A stretch of DNA of 64,000 nt from Gammaproteobacteria bacterium UBA7376 (GCA_002470275.1 DKNY01000068.1:4859-68858); one strand, 5' to 3'. Counted from the stretch's first letter, positions 25,568 to 34,823 are shown. Notes: generated by a model not told the origin, from the sequence alone. Numbers and translations are program-made.

Positions 25568-26163
25568 GGGCTGGCTCGATACCAGTCCTCGGGACTGTTG
25601 ATGTTTTGATAGTAACGTGCATTTGCCGTTACGGATCCGTGAGCGGGCACAACCGCTGCGCCAATCTGTTTTAACCAAGCCTTTACGCTGTACTTTCCTT
25701 CCTCGAGATAACGCCTGAGGGAGGCGCTTGCCTGTTGGGGTAGGCAGCAGAGGAGGGGCTGGAGGCGCTGGCCGTCATGCAGCAGGGTCGCCTGTTCCGG
25801 ATGGGTTGCCAGTAGGGGCTCATACCAACCCTGTGGTAGTAGGGGCATGTCTCCGGGGCAGACCAGCAGCCAGGGGCTGTCGAGCTGCCGAAGCGCAGCG
25901 TAAACGCCAGCCAAGGGTCCGAAAACCTGCAGATCGCATTCATCGTCTCCCACGACCTTGCCCCGCCTGGCATAGCGCTGGTGATTGCGGTTTGCGCTGA
26001 TCAGTGTCGGCGTGTGCTTAGGTAGGGTGGCCAAGACATGATCTACCATGGGTTTTGATTGGCCCTCGCGGTTGAATTCCAACAGGGGCTTGTCGGCGTG
26101 GCCCAAGCGGCTGCCCTGGCCGCCGCAAAGCACCAGACAGCTCAGGTCTTCGGATGAGATCAT
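25564..26163 (-). CDS. mobA: Molybdenum cofactor guanylyltransferase MobA
   Basis: Attaches GMP to molybdopterin to make the guanine dinucleotide cofactor of the DMSO reductase/formate dehydrogenase type. The N-terminal nucleotide-binding motif is LVLCGGQGSRLGHADKPLL, followed by VVGDDECDLQVFGPLAGVYAAL and LLVCPGDMPLLPQGW with the metal-binding Asp. The ATG at 26163 is chosen over a far upstream start that would run through the opposing crotonase gene. At 199 aa the length is typical. No guanine-type molybdoenzyme is seen in the window; the hydroxylases at its edges use the cytosine form. Confidence 0.88.
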   Translation of the reverse strand: MISSEDLSCLVLCGGQGSRLGHADKPLLEFNREGQSKPMVDHVLATLPKHTPTLISANRNHQRYARRGKVVGDDECDLQVFGPLAGVYAALRQLDSPWLLVCPGDMPLLPQGWYEPLLATHPEQATLLHDGQRLQPLLCCLPQQASASLRRYLEEGKYSVKAWLKQIGAAVVPAHGSVTANARYYQNINSPEDWYRASP

Positions 26164-26299
26164 GGATTCACTCTTCTCTGCATCAGCACAATTTAGCACT
26201 GTCTGGCCGCCTAGGCGCTGACTTGCGAAAGGCGACTCAGTTGCGCAGACTCTGGCGAAATTTTGTTTCAGCAGCCAATCGCATAGCCGAGGATCAACG

Positions 26300-27097
26300 A
26301 TGCCGTTTTTACGCCGCAGCCAAGAAGAACATGTACTCACGCTCACCATGTCCAGCCCGGAAACGAGGAATGCGCTGACCGGTCCCGAGCAGTTTGATGA
26401 TATCGAGCAAACCTGCACTGACATCAACAACGATATGTCCGTTCGCGCGGTGGTCTTGACCGGCGAGGGCTCTGCTTTCTGTGCTGGAGGAAACGTAAAG
26501 GATATGAGGGATCGTACCGGCATGTTCAGTGGTGACCCCTTTGATCAGGCCGAGGCCTATCGGCATGGCATTCAACGGATTCCGCGGGCCGTTTACGCGC
26601 TCAACGTGCCTATAATTGCAGCGGTGAACGGCCCCGCAGTGGGTGCCGGGTGCGACCTAGCAACCATGTGTGATATTCGCATCGCGAGCTCTCGAGCAAT
26701 GTTTGCGGAGAGTTTCGCCAAACTAGGCCTGATCCCGGGAGACGGTGGCGCTTGGTTCCTGCCGCGCGTGGTGGGCCACTCCAATGCCAGCCTCATGGCC
26801 TTTACCGGAGAGCCGGTGCAGGCCGCAGACGCACTTAGCATGGGTTTGGTCTCGGAGGTGGTAGAACCCGAAGCCCTGGTGGCGCGCGCCCAGCAACTGG
26901 CAGCCGCTATTGCGGCGAATCCACCCCATGCCGTAAGGCTAACGAAACAGCTTCTGCGCGCAAGCCAAGGGGCTTCCTTGGATCAATTGCTGGATAAGTC
27001 TGCGTCTTTTCAAGCGGTCTGCCATGCGGAACCCGATCACATGGAGGCGATAGAGGCCTTCTTCGAGAAACGTCCCGGGAACTATAGGGCGACCTGA
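26300..27097 (+). CDS. Enoyl-CoA hydratase/isomerase (crotonase) family protein
   Basis: A 265-residue crotonase. Oxyanion-hole segments are AFCAGGNVKDM and NGPAVGAGCDLATMCDIRIAS, and FAKLGLIPGDGGAWFLPRVVG follows. The usual first catalytic Glu of enoyl-CoA hydratase is not obvious in this segment, so the reaction could be hydration, isomerisation or another acyl-CoA conversion. ATG 26300 follows GAGGATC. It is divergent from mobA and convergent with a GNAT gene. A role in fatty-acid or branched-chain breakdown is inferred from family only. Confidence 0.9.
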   Translation: MPFLRRSQEEHVLTLTMSSPETRNALTGPEQFDDIEQTCTDINNDMSVRAVVLTGEGSAFCAGGNVKDMRDRTGMFSGDPFDQAEAYRHGIQRIPRAVYALNVPIIAAVNGPAVGAGCDLATMCDIRIASSRAMFAESFAKLGLIPGDGGAWFLPRVVGHSNASLMAFTGEPVQAADALSMGLVSEVVEPEALVARAQQLAAAIAANPPHAVRLTKQLLRASQGASLDQLLDKSASFQAVCHAEPDHMEAIEAFFEKRPGNYRAT

Positions 27098-27101
27098 AGG
27101 G

Positions 27102-27596
27102 CTAGGTAAGCCATTTAATCGCTCTGATGAGTTCCTGATCAAACCCTGCGTCCGCATACAGGGACTTGGCCCGTTGGTTTCGATTGAATACGTGCAGCGT
27201 TAGCGATTCGGCGCCGCTGGATCGGGCTCGCGCTTCGCTGGTCGCGAGGAGCTTTCTACCCAAACCCAGGCCGCGAGCCGTTGGGGCGACAACTAAGGCT
27301 TCCAGGTGAGCGCTTGGTGTGTGGCTAAGAAGTTCTTCCCCGATACGCGTGATGGCCAAGCCCAATAAAACGTTATCAGCCGTTGCGGCCACATCTATGG
27401 CGACGTGAGGGTCCTCGCCGCTGAAGAACCGGTCTACGGTTTGCGCATCACCCTGCCATAGGTGTTCAGCGCGACGGTTAGGCGGAATATCAAAATCCGC
27501 GAGCAGCGGAACAAGTTCGTGCAGGCCCTCGCGATCCGCCTCCGTAGCGGGTCTGATGCTGTAGTTTGATTCCGTTGCTAATTCATTTATCGTCAT
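27102..27596 (-). CDS. GNAT family N-acetyltransferase
   Basis: A 164-residue acetyltransferase. The acetyl-CoA-binding region reads LEALVVAPTARGLGLGRKLL (RxxGLG type), followed by ESLTLHVFNRNQRAKSLYADAGF, which is the usual C-terminal GNAT segment. The ATG at 27596 follows AGGGG; an upstream frame extension lacks a ribosome site. The acceptor substrate is unknown. It is divergent from the amino-acid permease. Confidence 0.88.
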   Translation of the reverse strand: MTINELATESNYSIRPATEADREGLHELVPLLADFDIPPNRRAEHLWQGDAQTVDRFFSGEDPHVAIDVAATADNVLLGLAITRIGEELLSHTPSAHLEALVVAPTARGLGLGRKLLATSEARARSSGAESLTLHVFNRNQRAKSLYADAGFDQELIRAIKWLT

Positions 27597-27684
27597 AACC
27601 TTGAACCCCTTAACCCCTGCTGGACCACCGTCGAGGCATGCTGCTGATGTGGTTGAATCAGTAGATGCGTTGATGGGCCAACTT

Positions 27685-29037
27685 ATGAAGCAGAACCGAG
27701 TGCCTAGGATGCCCCAGTCTCCCAGCTTTTTCTCCTCACGAACGGCGATAATGTTAGTTATTGCGAACATGGTCGGCACCGGGGTGTTCACCAGCCTGGG
27801 ATTTCAGTTACTGGACATCCAAAGCCCCTTTGTCATCCTGCTGCTCTGGTCCGTTGGTGCCCTGGTCGCACTTTGTGGCGCGCTTTGTTATGCGGAATTA
27901 GCAACGGCGCTTCCGCGATCCGGTGGCGAGTATCATTTCCTGGGGCGCATCTATCATCCCGGTGCGGGCTTCACGTCCGGTTGGATCTCGGTGACGGTTG
28001 GTTTTTCTGCGCCAACGGCAGCCGCGGCGATTACCGGAGCCACCTATATTCAGGCAGTCTTTCCTGACCTTCCCGCCACCCTATTGGGCTGCGTTGTGGT
28101 CGTGTTGATTGGAGGAATCCACCTGAGGAGTCGCGGAGGCAGTGGGCTCTTCCAGCAAATCTTTACCTCCGCCAAGATCGCGCTGATTTTATGTTTTATG
28201 GCATTGGCCTGGGGGTTTACTGATTCGGTACAGCCTGTCACCTGGTCGCCAACCGCATCCGATCTAACGTTGATGAGCAGCACTGGCTTTGCCGTGGGTC
28301 TTATCTTCGTGAATTACGCCTATACGGGTTGGAATGCCGCAACCTATTTAAGTGGCGAACTCGACAACCCTTCACGATCCATTCCGAGGATTCTGATTGT
28401 CGGTACCGGGGTGGTTGCCCTGCTCTATTTGGCGCTGCACATCACTTTTTTAGGCCTAGCGCCAATGGAGGAGATGGCTGGAAAGATAGAAATCGGCTAT
28501 GTGGTTGCGAATTACGCCTTTGGTCCATTGGGCGCCCAAGCAACGTCTCTGATGCTCGGATTTCTGCTAATTTCAACCGTTAGTGCAATGTTGCTGGCCG
28601 GGCCCAGAGCGCTGCAGGTGATGGGCGAGGATTTCAAGGCCTTCTCGTGGCTGGGGCAAACTAATGCCCACGACGTACCTGGGAACGCAATCTTGCTGCA
28701 AACTGGGCTGACGCTAGTGATGATCCTAACGGCTACCTTTGAAAGCATCATCGTATTTTCAGGGGCGATTCTTGCGTTTAATTCACTCCTTACGGTTATC
28801 GGCCTTGGGGTGCTGCGATATCGTGAGCCAGATCTTGTGCGACCCTTCCGCTTACCCTGGTATCCCTTGCCTATGCTCGTTTTTGCTGGGGTTATTTCTT
28901 GGACCCTGTTTTATTTGGTTCAGGCCAGACCCGTTGAGGGCTTGTTGGCCCTCGGCTTGGTCGTGATCGGCGTCCTGTGCTACTTGCTTGCACGCCGTGC
29001 GGGTTTTGAAATCGCGCCGATCAATCAAAATCCGTGA
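27685..29037 (+). CDS. APC superfamily amino acid/polyamine permease
   Basis: A membrane transporter of about 450 residues with about twelve helices. Helix 1 contains the APC substrate-binding break (VIANMVGTGVFTS). LCGALCYAELATALPRSGGEYHFLGRIY covers the conserved helix 2-3 region, and YTGWNAATYLSGELDNPSRSIPRIL is the helix 6-8 region. It may carry amino acids or polyamines. The start is uncertain: TTG 27601, ATG 27673, 27685 and 27709 are all in frame and none has a strong ribosome site. 27685 leaves about 16 residues before helix 1. Confidence 0.88.
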   Translation: MKQNRVPRMPQSPSFFSSRTAIMLVIANMVGTGVFTSLGFQLLDIQSPFVILLLWSVGALVALCGALCYAELATALPRSGGEYHFLGRIYHPGAGFTSGWISVTVGFSAPTAAAAITGATYIQAVFPDLPATLLGCVVVVLIGGIHLRSRGGSGLFQQIFTSAKIALILCFMALAWGFTDSVQPVTWSPTASDLTLMSSTGFAVGLIFVNYAYTGWNAATYLSGELDNPSRSIPRILIVGTGVVALLYLALHITFLGLAPMEEMAGKIEIGYVVANYAFGPLGAQATSLMLGFLLISTVSAMLLAGPRALQVMGEDFKAFSWLGQTNAHDVPGNAILLQTGLTLVMILTATFESIIVFSGAILAFNSLLTVIGLGVLRYREPDLVRPFRLPWYPLPMLVFAGVISWTLFYLVQARPVEGLLALGLVVIGVLCYLLARRAGFEIAPINQNP

Positions 29038-29130
29038 ACATGAAAGGCTGCGGCATTGGGTGTTCAGGTGAGGGCCAGCAGGGCAGGGTACTCCCTGCTT
29101 AGGCGTGGAATGCGAAGAGGAGCGTAAGTA

Positions 29131-30471
29131 ATGGTTGCAGCCAATCGTCAGTGGGGGTCGCGAGGGGCGTTTCTGCTCGCTTCGATTGGATTTGCCGTTG
29201 GGCTCGGCAATATTTGGCGCTTTCCCTACGTCACCGGGGAAAACGGTGGTTCGGCCTTTGTTATTATTTATCTCGCCTGTGCCTTCGTGATTGGGGTTCC
29301 TATCCTGATGGCGGAACTGCTAGTGGGTCGGCGGGGCGGGATGGCGCCCGTGCGCGCCGTTGCAAACGTTGCGCTCGAGGGAGGATTAAGCCAGCGATGG
29401 GCCGGCATCGGCTATCTGAATCAGCTCACGGCGTTTTCCATTATGACCGTCTACGCAGTGGTTGCGGGCTGGGTGCTTTACTATTGTTTTCTGGCATTGA
29501 ACGGGGCGGTCGCTGCGCAAACAGGTGCAGATGCTGCCGCCACCTTTGATGCGCTGCTTGCCTCCCCAACGCGGCTGGGCCTATGGAGTTTCATCGCGCT
29601 TTCGTTAACGGGTTTGATTCTCAGCGCCGGATTAGAAAAGGGTATCGAGCGTGCGGTGAAGGTGCTTATGCCCACGCTCTTTGCTCTGTTGCTGATGCTG
29701 ATGATCTACAACGTCTTTGCTGGCGGCATGCCTGAGGCCATTCAATATCTCTTTCAACCAGACTTTTCAAAAGTTGGTCCGGACACCTTTCTTGCGGCTC
29801 TCGGCCAGGCGTTTTTTTCCATCGGAGTTGCCATGGCGGGGATGATGATTTTTGGCGCTTATCTGCCTAAGGAAATCTCCATAGCTCGTTCTGCCTTGAT
29901 TATTGTCGCTGCGGATACGGCGGTTGCGCTGGTGGCGGGGTTGGTGATCTTTCCCATGGTCTTTCATGGCGGTCTTGATCCGGCTCAGGGAAGCGGACTG
30001 ATTTTCAACACCCTACCCTTGGCTTTCGCCCAGATGTCCGGGGGTCCTTGGGTCGCCATTGCCTTCTTCCTCTTGTTATCCGTAGCGGCGGTAACGTCCA
30101 TGGTGGGTTTAACCGAGCCCATGGTCAGTATGGCGGAGGAGCGTTTATCCCTGGGGCGTCGCCGCGCTACCGCCTTGGTCTGCGGGCTGATTATGGCCGT
30201 GAGCTTGATCAGCGCCCTGAGCTACAATTTTTGGGCGGGCGTGCTGATCGGTAGCCAGACCCTGAACCATTGGTTGGACTATCTGCCCAATCAAATTTTT
30301 CTTCCGCTGGGCGGGTTGCTGATCGCCCTGTTCGTGGCCTGGCGTCTTCCCGCGAACATCAGCGCGGATGAACTGGCCGTTGGCAGTGAGCGTTGGTTCT
30401 CCATCTGGTACCGCTCTATTCGGTTTCTCGTGGTGCCCGCCGTACTGCTCATCTTGGTCACGGGAATTTAG
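29131..30471 (+). CDS. Neurotransmitter:sodium symporter (NSS/SNF) family transporter
   Basis: A 446-residue LeuT-like Na+-coupled transporter, probably for an amino acid or related amine. Helix 1 carries the family signature GFAVGLGNIWRFPYVTGENG, which contributes both Na+ sites and substrate contacts. About eleven to twelve helices follow. ATG 29131 follows GAGGAGCG. It lies near a second transporter (APC family). The Na+ gradient for it could come from the Nqr pump encoded upstream. Confidence 0.93.
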   Translation: MVAANRQWGSRGAFLLASIGFAVGLGNIWRFPYVTGENGGSAFVIIYLACAFVIGVPILMAELLVGRRGGMAPVRAVANVALEGGLSQRWAGIGYLNQLTAFSIMTVYAVVAGWVLYYCFLALNGAVAAQTGADAAATFDALLASPTRLGLWSFIALSLTGLILSAGLEKGIERAVKVLMPTLFALLLMLMIYNVFAGGMPEAIQYLFQPDFSKVGPDTFLAALGQAFFSIGVAMAGMMIFGAYLPKEISIARSALIIVAADTAVALVAGLVIFPMVFHGGLDPAQGSGLIFNTLPLAFAQMSGGPWVAIAFFLLLSVAAVTSMVGLTEPMVSMAEERLSLGRRRATALVCGLIMAVSLISALSYNFWAGVLIGSQTLNHWLDYLPNQIFLPLGGLLIALFVAWRLPANISADELAVGSERWFSIWYRSIRFLVVPAVLLILVTGI

Positions 30472-30494
30472 CTGGGGATTTTGAGGGAACGTCT

Positions 30495-31361
30495 ATGTCG
30501 CTGAGCTTTCGAGGGAGCGTCAACCGCTGGGAATGCGATGAGAACGATCATTTAAACGTTCGTTTTTGTGAGGAAAAACTCTGGCAGACACTCACCGTGG
30601 GCTTGCTCGATGCCGGAATTGTGCAGGACGAAGCTGCTCAGAATCTCACGGCGTCGCTAAGGTGTCAGCACATCCGGTTTCAAAGTGAATCTAGGGTCGC
30701 CGACCCGCTGAGCGGATATTTTTATGCTGTGTCAGCGCCATGGGCAGGAAGTGAGCGCGCCTTTCTTGCAGAACTGGTCAATGAGCGCTCAGGAGACGTT
30801 GCCTGCACCATGATTGCAGAGTTCGAAGGCCTTGATGGGCCCTGGAGCGCGATAGAGAGAGACAGCAAGGAACTGGCGCATGCCCTGCCGCGAGGATTGT
30901 CGGAAGAGCTCGATCTCTTCGATTTGAATCTCAATCAGGCCAGGGAGAGAGGATTCCAAATTATTGGGAAGGGTCTGGCAGAGCCCGCGCATTGCGATAT
31001 CAACGGGCACCTGCTTCCCCACCTCTACATGGGATACATCTCAGACGCGGTACCACACCTTTGGAGACTGCTTGATCCGGAGCAACATACCAGTACCGTG
31101 GATGGTGGCGTGGTGGTGGAGTTTCGGCGACGCTATCGGGGCCTGCTCCTGGGCGGACATCGGTATGTGATCGCATCGGGCGTCGCCGAATACGGACCGA
31201 AACTGCTCCGTTTCGTCCACTGCCTTTTTGATGTGAGCACAGACCGCTGTGTGGCGGTAGGACAGGCCATGGCGCTGCGTATGGATTTATCGACGCGCCG
31301 CTCCATCCCTCTTACTGAGGCTCAGCAGGCGCACTTGGCTAACGTAAAACTGCAGCTCTAG
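30495..31361 (+). CDS. Double-hotdog acyl-CoA thioesterase-like protein
   Basis: A 288-residue protein with two tandem hotdog (4HBT-like) halves. The first has NRWECDENDHLNVRFC (residues about 9-24) and the second AEPAHCDINGHLLPHLYMG (about 160-178); both contain the D-x-N/H-x-H-x helix start of thioesterases. VVEFRRRYRGLLLGG follows in the second half. It may hydrolyse an acyl-CoA or acyl-ACP; the substrate is unknown. ATG 30495 follows GAGGGAAC, 23 bases after the NSS transporter, suggesting co-transcription. Confidence 0.78.
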   Translation: MSLSFRGSVNRWECDENDHLNVRFCEEKLWQTLTVGLLDAGIVQDEAAQNLTASLRCQHIRFQSESRVADPLSGYFYAVSAPWAGSERAFLAELVNERSGDVACTMIAEFEGLDGPWSAIERDSKELAHALPRGLSEELDLFDLNLNQARERGFQIIGKGLAEPAHCDINGHLLPHLYMGYISDAVPHLWRLLDPEQHTSTVDGGVVVEFRRRYRGLLLGGHRYVIASGVAEYGPKLLRFVHCLFDVSTDRCVAVGQAMALRMDLSTRRSIPLTEAQQAHLANVKLQL

Positions 31362-31516
31362 CGGGATGGCCTCCTTTGACCGTGTGCCACCTGGGTGACG
31401 TGTCCAAGCGCCTACAACAATAATCATGGGTTTCTCGAGCTTGGCGTCTTGCGCTTACCGCCCTGCACGGTCATCCTCCGTTCAGATTCGGGTTGTGAGA
31501 GGAAGGAAAGGGGTTA

Positions 31517-32257
31517 ATGCGATCTAAGCCGATTCTATTTATCGCAGCGCTGCTGATCATCGGTGGCCTGGTGCTCTGGCTCCCCATGGTCCAATGGATG
31601 ACGGCCTTCTTTGCGTGGGTGGCCGTTAACCCGCAGATTGCTTGGCTTATTTTTGCGGCTTTCTATATTGCTGCCGTGGTGCTGTTGCTGCCTGGCAGCT
31701 TGCTCACGTTGAGTGCGGGTTTTCTATTTGGGTTAGGCAGTGGCTTTATCATCTGTTCGATATCCAGCGTTTTGGGCGCCACCCTGGCCTTTCTTTTGGG
31801 CCGATTTTTGGCCAGGGACTGGGTCGCTGCGAAGCTCCTGGAGATGCCTAGGTTCGCTGCTCTGGATCGCGCCATCGGGAAACGCTCGGCGATCATTGTG
31901 CTGCTTACCCGATTGTCGCCCATATTTCCCTTTAACCTGCTCAACTACGCACTGGGATTGACAGGGGTGTCTCTGAGAACCTATGTCTTGGCATCTTGGG
32001 TTGGAATGATGCCTGGCACCTTGCTTTACGTTTATCTTGGGTCCATTGCAAAGGACCTCGGCTCCATCCTCTCCGGGCAGCTGGCAACGTCCTCTGCCAA
32101 TACGCTTCTTTTTTACGCGGGTCTGATCGCCACCTTGGTGCTGACCGTGATTATCGCTCGGCTTGCGACCAAGGCGCTTAATGAGCAGCTGCAGGTGACA
32201 GGCGAAGGCGAGGGTTATGCTGACGGATCGAATCAAGAGAAAGGGGCTCGCCTGTGA
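31517..32257 (+). CDS. TVP38/TMEM64 family (DedA-like) membrane protein
   Basis: A 246-residue inner-membrane protein of the TVP38/TMEM64 (SNARE-associated/VTT) family. Hallmarks are VLLLPGSLLTLSAGFLFG, GATLAFLLGRFLARD and LLTRLSPIFPFNLLNYALGLTGV, followed by SWVGMMPGTLLYVYLGS. These proteins are linked to lipid movement across membranes. Four bases (GTGA) overlap the following flavoprotein gene; TVP38 followed by a disulfide reductase-like flavoprotein is a known pairing. Confidence 0.92.
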   Translation: MRSKPILFIAALLIIGGLVLWLPMVQWMTAFFAWVAVNPQIAWLIFAAFYIAAVVLLLPGSLLTLSAGFLFGLGSGFIICSISSVLGATLAFLLGRFLARDWVAAKLLEMPRFAALDRAIGKRSAIIVLLTRLSPIFPFNLLNYALGLTGVSLRTYVLASWVGMMPGTLLYVYLGSIAKDLGSILSGQLATSSANTLLFYAGLIATLVLTVIIARLATKALNEQLQVTGEGEGYADGSNQEKGARL

Positions 32258-33702
32258 ACTATCTTGGAGCCAACTTTGATCAAGTGAGCAGAGGCCTGCT
32301 CTGTCCAGAGGACTACCAAAACCCAGAGCCCAAGGAAAAGTATCACCTGGTGGTTATTGGCGCGGGCCCTGCGGGCCTCATCAGCGCCATCGGGGCCGCC
32401 GGCCTCGGAGCGAAGGTGGCTCTGGTAGAGAAACATCTGATGGGCGGCGATTGTTTGAACGTGGGCTGTATGCCGTCGAAAGCACTGCTCTCACACAGTG
32501 TGCAGATACATTCGAATTTTGATGCGGCCTTTGCCTGGCTGCGGGAAGTTAGAGCCAAGATCGCACCCCATGATTCGGTAGCCCGTTATCTCGACGCCGG
32601 CGTGGATGTCTTTCTTGGAGAAGCCACCTTTGGCGAGAGTGGGGACGTTATGGTTGGCGGTGCCCGGCTAGCGGCCCGGAGGGTTGCACTATGCACCGGA
32701 GCGCGCGCGGACATTCCCAATATTCCTGGCTTGTCGGCCTGTGATCCTCTTACGAATGAAACGGTCTTCGACCTGACCAGGAGGCCACGGTCGTTGGCCA
32801 TCCTGGGCGCGGGTCCTATTGGTTGTGAACTGGCTCAGGTCTTTGCGCGCCTCGGCACAGGGGTACACCTCTTCGAGATGGCCGAGCGTGTGCTGCCCAA
32901 CGAGTCGCCTGGCGCCAGTAAGGCCCTCGCCCAAGCGCTGGAGGCGGCAGGGGTTAGGTTATATCTGGGCCACCCGGTGCAAGAGATACAGGGCAGTGGC
33001 ACGATTGTGACAGCCCGAGGGCAGGTCGTTTGTGAGCGGGTTCTGGTGGCCCTTGGGCGCAAGCCGAATACAGAGACGCTCAACCTGGCATCGGTGGGCG
33101 TCAACACTAACGATCGAGGATTTGTCGTTACCGATGATCGGCTCCGAACATCGAATAAATCGATCTTTGCGGCGGGGGACTGCACGCACCTTTCTCATTT
33201 CACCCATCAGGCGGATGCTCAGGCCCGAGCGCTGATTCAAAACGCGCTCTTCTTTTCAACGGCCAAGGTGGATGATCTTGTGGTGCCTCACTGTACCTAT
33301 ACCACGCCGGAAGTGGCCTCTGTGGGCATGAACGCTGAGCAGCTAGAAGCCCAAAATATCCAGTTTGAAACCTATGAGTTTGATCTCAACGAACTAGACC
33401 GCAGCGTCGCCAATCCGCAGATCAAGTCAGACATGCCCAATCACGCCGCCATTTTCGTGAGTAAGGGGACGGATAAGATATTGGGGGCAACGATTGTTGC
33501 ATCGGATGCGGGTGAACTGCTGTCGCCCATCGTGCTGATGATGTCGAACAAGTTGGGGCTTGCAGCGGCCCGGAAGACGCTGTTCAGTTATCCTACGCGC
33601 AGCGAGTACTTAAAGCGTTTGGCAGATGCCTACAACCGCAGCCGCTTTACCCAGCGCGTGGCGGACCTGTTTGCCTGGTGGTTGAAGATGACCCTGCGCT
33701 AG
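32254..33702 (+). CDS. FAD-dependent pyridine nucleotide-disulfide oxidoreductase (mercuric reductase-like)
   Basis: A 482-residue class I disulfide oxidoreductase. FAD-binding VVIGAGPAGLISAIGAAGLG begins at residue about 33. The redox disulfide is GGDCLNVGCMPSKALL, NAD(P) binds LGAGPIGCELAQVFARLG, the second FAD motif is FAAGDC, and the dimerisation domain ends with SYPTRSEYLKRLAD. The C-terminal Cys pair of true mercuric reductase is absent, and so are other mer genes, so mercury reduction is unlikely. It starts at GTG 32254, overlapping the TVP38 gene by four bases. The electron acceptor is unknown. Confidence 0.92.
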   Translation: MNYLGANFDQVSRGLLCPEDYQNPEPKEKYHLVVIGAGPAGLISAIGAAGLGAKVALVEKHLMGGDCLNVGCMPSKALLSHSVQIHSNFDAAFAWLREVRAKIAPHDSVARYLDAGVDVFLGEATFGESGDVMVGGARLAARRVALCTGARADIPNIPGLSACDPLTNETVFDLTRRPRSLAILGAGPIGCELAQVFARLGTGVHLFEMAERVLPNESPGASKALAQALEAAGVRLYLGHPVQEIQGSGTIVTARGQVVCERVLVALGRKPNTETLNLASVGVNTNDRGFVVTDDRLRTSNKSIFAAGDCTHLSHFTHQADAQARALIQNALFFSTAKVDDLVVPHCTYTTPEVASVGMNAEQLEAQNIQFETYEFDLNELDRSVANPQIKSDMPNHAAIFVSKGTDKILGATIVASDAGELLSPIVLMMSNKLGLAAARKTLFSYPTRSEYLKRLADAYNRSRFTQRVADLFAWWLKMTLR

Positions 33703-33737
33703 CGGGGCGTGATATCCGATGAGAAAGGAGAGCGGCA

Positions 33738-34235
33738 GTGACCTTAGGAAGAACCATTGATGTGCAACTGTGCTCAGCGCTGCTGATTGTTGGCGCGGCT
33801 CTAGGTGGCTGCGACGCACAGAACGCTGAATCCAAGATGGCAGTGACCGGCAGCAGCTACCAGTTTATGACCGAATATCTCGAGCCCGCAGCGGATAAAG
33901 TATGGGGTTCAGCCGGTGCCATCATCACCGAGGAAGAGGAGATCGACCTACAGCCGACGACGGATGAGGGATGGGCGGAGGTTGTCCATGCAGCCACCGT
34001 GATTGCAGAGGGGGGCAACCTGTTGATGCTCCCAGGCTACGCGGCGGACAACGAAGACTGGATGGTCTATGCGGCAGGTATGACCCGTGCCGCGCTGAAA
34101 GCTCGTCAGGCGGCCTATGATCAAGACGCCGATGCGCTCTTCGATGCGGGTGGAGCGATATACAATGTCTGCCGGGCATGCCATAACAAATACATGGCCG
34201 CCTCTGAGGCAACCCCGTCCGGAGACATGGAATGA
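33738..34235 (+). CDS. Lipoprotein with C-terminal c-type haem motif (cytochrome c'-like)
   Basis: A 165-residue exported protein. The signal peptide ends in a lipobox ALGGC (Cys at about 25). The C-terminal CRACH (CxxCH) motif near residue 148 is in the class II cytochrome c' position, after a helical body. It is probably a membrane-anchored periplasmic haem protein. GTG 33738 follows AAAGGAGAG. Its stop overlaps the start of the next gene by four bases (ATGA), so the two proteins are probably functional partners. Confidence 0.82.
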   Translation: MTLGRTIDVQLCSALLIVGAALGGCDAQNAESKMAVTGSSYQFMTEYLEPAADKVWGSAGAIITEEEEIDLQPTTDEGWAEVVHAATVIAEGGNLLMLPGYAADNEDWMVYAAGMTRAALKARQAAYDQDADALFDAGGAIYNVCRACHNKYMAASEATPSGDME

Positions 34236-34795
34236 AGGAAGAAGATCGCGAAAAACCCTGGGGCTTATTTGGTGCCGCCCTTGTCTTCGGTCTCCTGGCC
34301 TTTGTGCTGTTTGTGTTGCCTGCGGAGTTTGACCGGGATCCCACAGGTTTCGGCGCCCTGGTGGGCATCAAGGGCATGTCGGGATATAGCGTCGGCGCGA
34401 TGACGCCTCAGGAAGCCGGTTACCGGGAGGATGAGGCCGCGTTTTTTTTGTCTCCCTTTGAGTCTGTGGAATATAAATACGCCTTGGATGCGGGCCAGAG
34501 CCTGGTTTTTTCCTGGCGCGCAACGGGTGACGAAAATCCCGATATCCTCTTTGATATGCACAGCGAGGAAGAAGGCCGAGACCCTGAGGACTCGGTCACC
34601 TTTGCTCTTGGCAATGCCTCGAATGCCCATGGCACCTATGTGGCCCCCTTTAACGGAATCCATGGTTGGTATTGGGAGAATCGAGGCGCTGAGGCGGTAG
34701 AAATCAAGCTACGCACCAGCGGCTTCTACCGTTCTGCAACGGTCTACAGTGCCAGCGGGCCTTTCACAAAGTCCTTCGAGGACCCAGTCGACTAA
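34232..34795 (+). CDS. Membrane-anchored periplasmic protein of unknown function
   Basis: A 187-residue protein with a short cytoplasmic N-terminus, one membrane helix (residues about 10-30) and a periplasmic beta-rich domain containing YKYALDAGQSLVFSWRA, NPDILFDMHSE and GIHGWYWENRG. I do not recognise a characterised family. It overlaps the cytochrome lipoprotein gene by four bases, so it may act beside it at the membrane. No metal or catalytic motif is evident. Confidence 0.75.
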   Translation: MKEEDREKPWGLFGAALVFGLLAFVLFVLPAEFDRDPTGFGALVGIKGMSGYSVGAMTPQEAGYREDEAAFFLSPFESVEYKYALDAGQSLVFSWRATGDENPDILFDMHSEEEGRDPEDSVTFALGNASNAHGTYVAPFNGIHGWYWENRGAEAVEIKLRTSGFYRSATVYSASGPFTKSFEDPVD

Positions 34796-34823
34796 CGGTC
34801 TGCGTGCCCGAGGTCCCTGTAGG

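Noticed and set aside
32254-33702. Mercuric reductase merA
   Set aside because: The active-site disulfide is shared by the family, but the C-terminal Cys pair, the N-terminal NmerA-like domain and other mer genes are absent.
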